Positions 11,185 through 21,300 of a stretch of 64,000 nt of DNA are shown one piece after another. The DNA lies in assembly GCA_958450365.1 (NCBI GenBank), contig CAUEEP010000872.1, positions 186,001 through 250,000 of the forward strand, read 5' to 3'. The DNA is from Mesorhabditis belari (taxonomy: Eukaryota; Nematoda; Chromadorea; Rhabditida; Rhabditidae). The notes under the pieces are model-generated. The model did no database searches and was not told where the DNA came from. It saw nothing but the letters and a program-made list of their open reading frames with translations. The stretch's first letter is position 1, and the number at the start of each line of letters is the position of its first letter. The position numbers and the translations under genes are program-made.

Positions 11185-12327
11185 ACGATGTAAAATTCAG
11201 ATATTAATTAGTTTAATTAGTTTGATAGTCCAATCTATAGCTACAGTATGCTTTACAGTACATTAGTTATTAAGAACTGCAACTAAAATCTCGTCAAAAC
11301 CTAAACAGGAATCTCAAAGAGTCAAAATCAAGCAACTCTGTTTATTTAGCACTCAAATCTCATAAAAAATCTTTTAAAATCATTTAAAGCATTTAAAATC
11401 ATTGAAATCATTTAAAATCATTGAAATCATTGAAAAATCAACTACCCAACACATTACATTTGTACATTTTCCCTTTATTTGCCAAAATTCTCACCAAGTT
11501 ATCCCATTTCTTTCGTAAATTACTCCCAAACTTGCTCATTTTTCAGATTAAAGAAATTTTGGGAAGCAAGTAACTCATTATCTTTTAAAAATTGTTTTGG
11601 CGAATAGGCACTAAAAAGTTACCTAACTCTGACAGCTTAAAAATTGGAAAAGTATTGCGGAAATCCGTGCGCCTTTATTCTATTTCGCGCCCCAAATCAT
11701 TTATTGTTTTGTAGCTTGTTAGCTGAATATCTTGTAGGAAACCGAGGCTCAAATAAAACCGAGGTGTAAATTCAAAAGCATCCCTAGTTAGGTTTAAATG
11801 GCTTGCGTGTTCTCCGCTTCAAACCCGCTAAGTCAACTGACTTTCAGAAGTCAGTCAGAAAAAGTTGAACCCCGGAACTAAACTGACCAAACTTGCTTTG
11901 TATCGTAACCTACAACCACTCGGCCCCGACTGCCCTTCTTTGTATATGAAAGCTCAGGCTTTAAGGCCTATTTTTTCTTTTTCAAACTCCTTGCAAACAC
12001 TTTAAGCGCCTATAACTTTTGACAGAGTGCTATTTAGCAAAAACGGAAAGCAAATTCGGAATCAATGTGAAATTCTGCGTCGGTTAGTATGTGGTTCATG
12101 TCATTGTTGACACCACATCATGTTGACATTCAGAGGTTCATCGCTCATCGCTCGAAAGTGGTCGAGGGTCAACAAAGATGACACGACTACGAGGCCGTGT
12201 ACGACTATCAATGGGTAGTCGTTGTTAAAAGAGTTTCTCATGAGCATTGTTTAAGGGTGGTGGCACAAAGCCTCCGGTTAAGTACTACCCAGCCGCCAAC
12301 AAGATGTACACTTTGGTTTGAACTTCT
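11185..12327. other. Intergenic stretch with a dispersed repeat
   Basis: Bases 11600-11735 (GGCACTAAAAAGTTACCTAA through CGCGCCCCAAATCATTTATT) recur almost unchanged at 44285-44420. A word like the element end at 2166-2180 (TTTTGACAGAGTG) occurs at 12020. No gene seen. Confidence 0.5.
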
Positions 12328-12526
12328 ATGGTCCTTCTATCGTCTATGGCTCACCTTCTATCGTCTATGGCTCACCTTCTATCGTCTATGGCGCACCTTC
12401 TATCGTCTATGGCTCACCTTCTATCGTCTATGGCTCACCTTCTATCGTCTATGGCGCACTTTCTATCGTCTATGGCGCACCTTCTATCGTCTATGGCTCA
12501 CCTTCTATCGTCTATGGCGCACCTCA
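12328..12526. repeat. Minisatellite, 21-base unit TTCTATCGTCTATGGCTCACC
   Basis: About nine and a half units of 21 bases, alternating GGCTCACC and GGCGCACC. Because 21 is a multiple of three and the unit lacks stops, all three plus frames stay open (FYRLWLT, PSIVYGS, LLSSMAH). There is no start or splice context to argue for translation. It lies about 330 bases upstream of the GT31 start. Confidence 0.95.
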
Positions 12527-12855
12527 TTTGACCAGGCTATCCAGTTTAAAAGTAAATCGCTTTCTTTCTCAGATCAATCTATCTTGTAATCTTTCAGTTT
12601 TTGCCCAGATTACAATTCTCAGATTTATGAATTCTCAGATTTACAATCCGAAGTGAGAAAGTGAGGGTTTTGCTAGAAGTGAGGGTTTTATTTCACTAAT
12701 CAACTCATCTCAAAAAGCCCATAAATTCGAGCTTTCGCACAGATTTTCCCTTATCTTTTCGCCTTCTTATTTTCGCCATCCGAGTCTACAAGGGATCTGA
12801 TAAAACGAGGGGAAATCTCCGCCAAAAAATCAATGCTAAGAATGAGCATATTGTG

Positions 12856-15507
12856 ATGCTTTTTCTTACTCGCTACACTTTATTATGCATTTTCCTAATC
12901 TTTTCCATATTCCTACTAGTTCATTTAAAGTGTTCTTTAAAGAAAAAAGTTGATTTGGATTATCAAGCTTTTCTTGAAAAGCTAGAAAAACCTCAAATTG
13001 ACAAGGAAAAAGTGGCCGAATTGAGAGAAAGACTTTTACACCCAAAACCTCCCGAAAAACGAAAAAATTTCAATTCAACAATTGGACATCGTGTAAATCA
13101 TCTTTTCATTTGTTCAATGAAAAAATTTTTCAGTTCTATCAACCATTTGCTTGGAAATTGTTGCCAAAGAACAATACTTGCGGTCCAAATGTGACGGTTG
13201 GTTGAACTTGTAATTTTCAATCATTTACAAGCGTTGATAGGAATGATAGAATGCGTTGATAAGAATGAAATGAATGTTGTTGTGACTCTTTTCTTAAACG
13301 TTTTCTTCCAAAAGCTTTTGAAGCTCATTTTTTAAAAGTTTTAATCAAATTTGACTTAGCTTTACGTTACTTTTATCTTCTTTTTTATTATTTATCTTCT
13401 TTTTATTATTTATCTTCTTTTTAAGCTTCTTTTTTATTATTTATCTTATTCGTTCCTAGGTATAAACGGATGTAGACTAGAATTTGGGTTAAGTTAAAGA
13501 GAGTGGATCCCTTTTGATATCCCGCCATCTCTAACACCCCGACAACCCAACTCAACTCCTCCAACGTATTAGAGGGGAGCTGTGAAATGACCGACCTGTA
13601 CTGCAGTTCCATAGGCCCGGAAGATATGTATCTTTATTTACAGTAGTATAATAAGACGAATAGATTACAAATAAGTGTAAGGGGAAGGGGGGACTCCAAA
13701 TGAAAGTCTCACTCGTCCTCCTAGGCAATCCCAAGGACTCTAGGCAATCACTCCTAGGCAATCTCAAGGACTCTAGGCAATCACTCCTAGGCAATCCCAA
13801 GGACTCTAGGCAATCACTCCTAGGCAATCTCAAGGACTCTAGGCAATCACTCCTAGGCAATCCCAAGGACTCTAGGCAATCACTCCTAGGCAATCTCAAG
13901 GACTCTAGGCAATCACCCTAGGCAATCCCAAGGACTCTAGGCAATCACTCCTAGGCAATCTCAAGGACTCTAGGCAATCACTCCTAGGCAATCCCAAGGA
14001 CTCTAGGCAATCACTCCTAGGCAATCTCAAGGACTCTAGGCAATCACTCCTAGGCAATCCCAAGGACTCTAGGCAATCACTCCTAGGCAATCTCAAGGAC
14101 TCTAGGCAATCACTCCTAGGCAATCCCAAGGACTCTAGGCAATCACTCCTAGGCAATCTCAAGGACTCTAGGCAATCACTCCTAGGCAATCCCAAGGACT
14201 CTAGGCAATCACTCCTAGGCAATCCCCTTCTCGGCGATGAAAGGGATAAGCACAGGGGAGGACACATTTGCATAAGAATAGACAAATCATTCAATAATAA
14301 CAATAGTAACTAAAATATCAGTTTGGCTTGGAGCTGACAATCTTCTTTTTTATCTTCTTTCTATTATTTATCTTCTTTTTTAGCTTCTTTTTTTATTATT
14401 TATCTTCTTTTTTATTATTTATCTTCTTTTTTATCTTCTTTTTATTATTTATCTTCTTTTTATCCGCTTTTTTATTACTTATCTTCTTAAAGAAGTGTTC
14501 TCTTTAACCCTTTTTCTGATAATGGCATTTGAATAGAATTCATATCAATTCTAGGTAGACTTTTAAATAATGCTCAAATGATACTACTTCAGGATCAGTT
14601 TTTGCGATGAAACGTTAAAAACTGCTAACTTTTTATTCCAAAATTGCAAAGAAACATCAAATTTCAGACCCTAATCGTCGTCCATTCCGCCAATCAGTAC
14701 TCACTCTATCGAAAAGCGATTCGTGAAACCTATGGAAAGAAAAAGTACCAGGAAATGGTAAAAGCTTAGATAAAGTTATACTGGAAAGCTTAGATAAAGG
14801 TATACTGCAAAGTGCAGTCTTTAGTTCAATGTTTTAAGTCCATAATTTCAGTCCATAATTTCAGCTCCTAATTTCAGTCCATAATTTCAGTCCCTAATTT
14901 CAGTTCAACTATCGACTTTTCTTTGCCGAGGGAAAGAGTGAAAACTTGACAAAAGAGGCGAACCTTCGAGAAGAAGCAGCTCAATATGAAGACATAATTC
15001 AAGCCGATTTCTTGGATTCATATAGAAATTTGACTATAAAGGTGAAATTTGATTAAAATGTTGAAGTAAACTTGTCATTTGTTTCAGTATTTAATGTGGA
15101 TGCGTTATGTTCGCGATTTTTGCCCTGACACTGAGCTGGTCTTGAAAATTGATGGTACTTTTTTTTGCTCAAAATCTCTTTGTTCTTTGTGTTTTCATAA
15201 TTTCATGATCTCTTTATTCAGATGACATTTTGGTTGACATTTTTTGGCTCTTTGAGGAAATTAGAATTAAAAAGATATCAAAAGAGAGATGTTTCACGTG
15301 TCGGCTGAATCAAGGGAATGTGATTCGAGATACAACGCATAAATGGTTTGAATTTGAAAAGTCTGAAGACAAATTGAGACTTACGACATCTTCAATACGA
15401 CATTTTCATTAATACGACATTTTGAAATCGTTTTCAGGTATGTTTCAAAGGATGCAATGCCCGAGGATGCGTGGAACGTTTATAGCAGTGGAATCGCTGT
15501 GATTCAG
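12856..15507 (+). CDS. Beta-1,3-glycosyltransferase, GT31 family (3' end missing)
   Basis: Exons: 12856-13092, 13134-13196, 14668-14757, 14904-15041, 15088-15154, 15222-15345 and 15438-15507, all in phase, about 264 residues. Residues 1-30 hold a short cytoplasmic tail and a transmembrane anchor (LLCIFLIFSIFLLVHL), then a Lys/Glu-rich stem: a type II Golgi topology. The catalytic domain shows YRKAIRETYG (the RxxIRxTW motif), FFAEG, YEDIIQADFLDSYRNLT, the DxD-type metal site KIDDDILVD, and the late motif WNVYSSGIAVIQ, in GT31 order. GT31 enzymes add galactose or GlcNAc to glycoproteins or glycolipids from UDP-sugars. Family members run about 320-350 residues, so the last quarter is not accounted for: after 15507 a donor (GTTGGA) leads into repeats and no matching exon was found. 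The start is the first ATG of the frame; the ATG at 12842 meets a stop at once. Confidence 0.85.
13380..14492. repeat. GT31 intron 2: minisatellite flanked by TTATTTATCTTC repeats
   Basis: Core 13720-14226: a 33-base unit (CCTAGGCAATCNCAAGGACT plus CTAGGCAATCACT) in which CCCAAG and CTCAAG versions alternate, giving a 66-base higher-order unit repeated about 7.5 times. The flanks at 13380-13445 and 14342-14490 share TTTTATTATTTATCTTCTTT words, so an older simple repeat may have been split by the array. All lies within the 13197-14667 intron. Confidence 0.9.
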
Positions 15508-16440
15508 GTTGGATTTCGTTTATTAAACGTTCCTTATTATCCTTATTATTAAACGCTTTCCCAAATGAGACGGTGTTTCTGTCGACTCAATTTCTCAAAT
15601 GAGGCGCATTTTCTCTCAATTGGAATTCCTTTATGAAATGAAGACTGATCCACCCGATTATTGATCACAAAATGCAAAATAAAGTGTAATGAAAACAGAA
15701 AAATGCAATAAACTATAATGAAAACAGAAAAATGTAATAAACTATAATGAAAACTAACAAAAATCGTCTAAAAACTTTCGCACGCAATGTTTATTCTTCC
15801 AGTTGATGTAAAAGATTCGATGATGATAGGCAGGAGCGGGAAAGTAGAGGGGCAAAAAGGAAGAGTCTAGCGAGGCGTAGATCTCAAAATTTAGAAGATT
15901 AAGTCTTTCAAGTTCATTCAAGTTCAAGCATAGTCATTTTTAAACCTTTAAAACATAAGCTTTGTAAAGAAATGTCATTTTAAAAGCCCGAAAGCCGAAA
16001 AACCCGCTTAACGACGAGTTTTTCTGGCTGGGTATTTTGGGGTTAACGCATAGTTGAAGCCTTCAAGTCAAAGGGAAATTTCCGTCCTTTCCCTCCCGCT
16101 TTTGACGCTAATAAAAGATATATATAAAAGATATTCTATCAATTAATTGAATAGAAATGGAAATGGTTAATGGAAAAGGGAAATTTCCGGGAAAAATGCA
16201 AATTTTCGCCTTTTGTAACCATGGCCTAGTAGGTAGCGCGACCGTCTCTCGCCCACAACCGCCAGTAGGTACCCCGTAGATACCATTAGATCCCCCGTAG
16301 GACCCCTATTTTTGCTTCTAAAAATATTAAAAGTTGAGATGCATAACTAAATAAAATTCCCTATCTAATAAAAAAATATTTAAATCGGCTCACTTGGGGC
16401 TGAGATTTCGGCTGCACGGACGGACATTTTCCATTTATAT
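15508..16440. other. Unannotated stretch after GT31
   Basis: No GT31 C-terminal exon was seen. A repeat, AAAAACCCGCTTAACGACGA with its flank at about 15998-16070, recurs at 29220-29290. Bases 15690-15750 hold a short tandem repeat (ATGAAAACAGAAAAATG). Confidence 0.4.
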
Positions 16441-16559
16441 TTAGATTGAATATAGTTTCTTAAAAAGCGTAAAAACAGAGAAAGCAAAAGATTTATTCTT
16501 AGAGGAATCGAACCCGTGACCTTTCTCACTCAAAAAGTGTAAAAACAAAGAAAGCAAAA

Positions 16560-16668
16560 AAAGCTTGCATCGAGCCGGGATCGAACCCGAGACTAACCGA
16601 GCCCAACGTTGCTCAACTTGGCAGAGTGAACGCACTACCACTAGTGCGGTAGCGTGTATCGCCAAAAA
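16560..16668 (-). repeat. tRNA-derived sequence (not a functional tRNA)
   Basis: The minus strand carries CACTAGTGGTAGTGCG (A-box-like) and TCTCGGGTTCGATCCCGG (B-box) about 55 bases apart. The acceptor and T stems do not pair fully, so it looks like a SINE or tRNA relic. Confidence 0.5.
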
Positions 16669-16681
16669 AACAGTCAAATTA

Positions 16682-16899
16682 CCATATTCTCTCTAATAGT
16701 AGTGCACCCCGCCGAGCCGAGTTGGTGACTATTTTACGGTCTCCAAGCTTTTGCAGAAGCTCAACACTCCAATCCCCCACTAGATCTCATCGTCAGCTAC
16801 ATTTTCCGACCCCACATCGATAGGTTCTGATAAGCGGTTCTCGAGATTTCGAGCAATTTAGACGACGCTCAAGGTGCACTACGATTAGAGAAAATATGG
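16682..16899. mobile_element. MITE family A, copy 2
   Basis: CCATATTCTCTCTAATAGTA at the left and TTAGAGAAAATATGG at the right, TA-flanked. The interior matches the copy at 9335-9553. Confidence 0.9.
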
Positions 16900-16901
16900 T
16901 A

Positions 16902-18389
16902 ATTGACAAATAATTTGGGGGACAGGCTTTTGACCGTGAACCGCCCAATTACTGTATTCTCACCCAGTAACCATTAAGCTTTACAAATCGTAGCTTATTA
17001 AGCTTTCACCTCGCTTTCTCCGACGGCATAATATTCGAGACATCAAGACAATCTGTGACACCCCACAATTTTTTAACGAATACCGCTTTGGCCGATTGGT
17101 AGTGACAGTGACATTGATTATTGACATTGATTATTGACAGTGACATGATGATTATTGACACACGGTATGTGTCAATAATCATCAGTTTTTATGAAACTAC
17201 GTGAAAAGTTAGATTTATAATGTCAAACTTTCAGCTCGATCCGCTAAGCCGTTTTTTCCGTACAACGGACAGACACACACAGATATATAATAAGTAAGAA
17301 TAAGGCTCAACGGCTTAGCCGAATAATGCCCAACTTTTGATTTCAGTACTTCAGCTTACCGGATGGTAACATCCGGTAAGCGATACTCTCGAAAATTTAC
17401 GTCAAAAAAATCGAGGCCGTTTGACTGAAGCTATTCAGCTTAAGGATAGGTCAATTTTTTTTACATTTTGACTAACTCATGAGATTCTTAGGTTTTATGT
17501 AGATTAGTAAGCTTAAAACCCACTATTTCGTCAAAGTCTTTGCTTGTAACGCCATAATTAGCAAGTGGTCCATGCAACTCGACATTTATCTAAAACTTTG
17601 GTAAAGTTTTATCATAGTTTTATCATAGTTTTATCATAGTTTTATCGCCAACTGGCTAAGAGCTTTGTGTTCTAGTCGAGAGGTCAAGGGTTCAATAGAT
17701 TATTGGTTCTTTTTTTCTCATACATATGGCTTTTTTTTTCTTTCCTACATTTAGATCTTAGAGGTTGAGTGCTAGTGCGTTAAGACACCTCTCCCTAGGT
17801 TACTGACTTAAAATGGTGGTGAAATCGGCCCCAGAGATCGCTTCTGACATGTAACTTTAAAGGGTTCCCTGGTTAAGGGTTGTGCTTGCTTGTGTATTGT
17901 TTGTAACACATTATTTGTGTCAATAAACGTATTTTTAGGTACCGGCAGTGTCATTGAAGAGCTTTTTACTGTTAGTGAGTATTTGTAAGCCTACTATAAG
18001 TATTCTAACAGTCCCGTTAACAATTCAAGTCAAAACCCATCTAAGATTGTTCTAAGTTCTAAGATCTAAGTTCTAAAATCTAAAATCTAACATTCATCTA
18101 AGACTTCTTACTGAAAATGATAGAGATAGCGTCATCTGTTAGGCGTTATTGATCTTGTGTAAAGTACTTTGTTAGCTGCTGCCATTGTACGTCTGCCATT
18201 GCCATTGTACGGCTACTGTACTACATTAGTTAAGGTCAAAGTCGAGCGGTCTATTTGTTTTAGGGCAAATTGAGTTTCAGCAACGAGCACAGCAGCATAT
18301 TGTTGCCATTGTACGGCTACTGTACTTCATTGTTAACCTACAAAATGTAGAATCTGCAGAAATCTGTAGAAATCTGTCGAATTTTTCAC
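16902..18389. other. Repeat-rich gap between convergent GT31 and FkbM genes
   Basis: No C-terminal exon for either neighbour was found on the correct strand. It holds a perfect hairpin, CTTACCGGATG / CATCCGGTAAG (about 17354-17379), a TTATCATAGTTT tandem repeat (about 17600-17645), TCTAAGTTCTAAAATCTAA repeats (18045-18095) and a repeated GCCATTGTACGGCTACTGTA (18201 and 18305). Confidence 0.5.
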
Positions 18390-21300
18390 CTGACAAATCG
18401 TGTATTCATTTCTCTTCTCGGCCTCGAAAAGTTCTGGCATAATGAAATATTCAGGTCCCTCGATATCGATCAAAAGAAAATCGATAAAGCTTTTCTTGAT
18501 CTATAAACTTAAAATGATCTGATATCGTTTCAGGATGACTTTATGTAGAAAATTTTTCATTGAGATTGAGGCGATCATTTTTGGTGTATAGATGCCATTT
18601 GAAAGAATCGATGAGTTGATCATTCCATCAGTTGGGCCAATTCCAACCTAGGATTCTTTGTGAAAGTTTCAGAAAGTTTCAGAAAGTTTCAAAAAGTTTT
18701 CTTTTAAGGTTCTCGAAAGGAAATCTTGGTTTAATAACTTTAAAGCACATCATCATGCTCAAGATAATAAAGGCTTTCATGGCTTAGAAATTTGATTTTA
18801 ATCTTTCCAGCTAGGAAGCTAGTGGTTCAGATGGTTTTGGTTTAGAAGGATAATAGGAATAATAGTGAAGAATAATGCGGATTTTAGGATTATAGAAGTT
18901 TCCAAGATATCGAACAGATAGGATAATAGGATAATAGGATAATAGAATAATAGGATAATAGAATAATAGGATAATAGAAGAATAATAGGATAATAGGATA
19001 ATAGAAGAATAATAGGATTATAGGATAATAGAAGAAGAATAGAATAATAGGATAATAGGATAATAGGATAATAGGATAATAGGATAATAGAATAATAGGA
19101 TAATAGAAGAATAATAGGATAATAGGCATAATAGAACAACCCAATAGTAACACAATGGTTTAATGGGACAATTGGATAGTAGAATAACGGGACAATTACG
19201 GACATTTAATAGGACAATAGGATCATAGGATAATACAGCTAAATTAGGGGTAAAAATTGCGACCAGAAATTTGAGGATAATAGAAGAATAATAGGATAAT
19301 AGAAGAATAATAGAAGAATAATAGGATAATAGGATAATAGAAGAATAATCGGAAAAATACAGCCAAACTTGAGGGGAAAATTGCTTTCAAGAATTTGAGC
19401 ATAGTGATAAGGCCGGATGAAGCTAGGGATAAGGTAAGGTTTAGCTAAAGTCATGGATACGTTAGTTTTAGTTGAAGCTGGACATGGCAACTTTTAGTTG
19501 TAGTCTAAATGCTTGGAAAGAGCTGGGTATGGTTCGAAAAAGGCGAAAAGGGGCGACTATCTATTGGAGACGTTTGCCAGATGGCGACCGATTACGCGAC
19601 CGCACAAAGAACACCTCGCTAGTTATAAATCTTGGTTTAATAACTTTAAAGCACATCATCATGCTGAAGCTGAAGCTGAAGTTAATAAAGGCTTTCATGG
19701 CCTAAAAATTTAAATAGAGATTTCACTTTTGCTTTATAGATGGTATAAAAAGAAGTTATTCAGCTGTAAATTGTAATAAAGAAGAGATTAAGCTGTAAAC
19801 TCTACGAAAGAAGATATTCAGCTGGAAATTTGTACCCAGGGGTTTTCAGAGTCGGAGAATCAACGGAAGCTATTTTTATTGAAGATACCAATTGAAACTT
19901 GGGTTTTAATTGCTGTAAGTTACGAATACAAAGAGAGATACAAAGAGATGCTGAGATACAAACGTTTGAAACGCTCAGCCTACCAGTTGAACATCGCCAA
20001 GCTCTCGGAACACAGCAGCTGTCTCTTCAAACGGATCAGCTCCAAAGAATTCAATGTTTGCAAATGTTTTCTGGAAACAAAAGTTAAATTATGTACTTGT
20101 TGTATTTAGAGTTTTTTTTTTAGTTTCATTTAAAGCCAAAGAATATTTCGGGTAAGCTCTGATAAAAGCCAATTTCCAATCAAAAGCCAATCCATTTCTA
20201 ATCTTTACCAAATTAGGTATCGAAATCTTCAGGATTCTACAATGAAAGTAGCCATTGAGTTCCTGATAAAACTCCCACATTGACTCAAACTCAAACTCCC
20301 ACATTGAGCTCCTTCTCAACGCGCACATCTCCACCAATTCCCAGAGTTACCGAGACAATCCTATCCTCCAGTGAAACAGGATAAACAAAAGCCTTAACAT
20401 CATCCTAAACCAATTTTGGTCTTAAACTAAAACTTTGTCCATTAGATATGGAGAAATTCAAACTCGAACCTAATTCCATCTTCGTTTTCTCAGCCGATTC
20501 TTGGCTGGCTGAAATTTTGTCTACAGATAGATTTTCAGCTTCTAAACAAAATTTCAGAGGAATCGGTCAAGAAAAAAAGAGAAAACGAAGATGGAATTAG
20601 GTTCCGGTTGGAACTTTCCTCACGTTTATTGCCCACTTACCGAATTCGATAAATGCTTTACATTAAATAGCCGGCTCAGAGCGTTGATCCCGCAAGAATC
20701 AACCACTTTTGCAATGTTCGACCAGATATCAACGTTCTTATTCAACTGAAAAGATCATTCTTTATTTTTTCGAGTAAAACACTCACCTTTTCTCTGATAC
20801 AGCTTTGGTATTGACGAAAAATGCGAATTAAAGCTGGGCATTGTTCTTTCTCGGTGAGATTTTCAAAATGCTGAAAGAAAATCGTATCATGCTAGCATAT
20901 CAGAGTTTTTATCAACGAAGCGTAAACTAAAAAGTTTCCTAAAACTTGTAAACTATTGAAAACTACCGTAATCTGATATTTCTTTGGTACAGAAAGCTTA
21001 GAAACTGGTTTAACCGTTTCCTAAAACGTGTCAACGACCAGCTGCGCTGGGCGTTCGCTACAGATCTTCCTGCTTAAAGGTACTGAGGGCACGCAGCACA
21101 AATCTGATCGCAAATTCGGATTCCTCGCCCCCGAAAACCCCTGAGTACCAATTTTCAGCCTTCTAGCTCATTTTGTTGTCATTTTACATTAACGTAATTT
21201 GTATTGTCGCGTAGGCGTGACAGACGGACGGACGGATGTTTGATTTTTGTATATAGTAGATTGAAAACTGAGTAATTTTGTCTCCAGTTATTGAACAATC

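Noticed and set aside
12197..12656. Three overlapping plus-strand open frames across the 21-base repeat
   Set aside because: The unit length is a multiple of three and lacks stops, so open frames are automatic; no homology.
13552..14303. Regular repeats resembling a CRISPR array
   Set aside because: Units are contiguous with no unique spacers, lie within a eukaryotic intron, and there are no cas genes.
16560..16668. A functional tRNA gene
   Set aside because: A and B boxes are present but the stems do not pair, so it is a tRNA-derived relic. The same applies at 48318-48393, 58396-58462 and 61145-61215.
18819..19205. Hydrophobic minus-strand frame of 128 residues that looks like a membrane protein
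   Set aside because: It is the AATAGGATAATAG simple repeat read in frame (repeating YYPIILLS).
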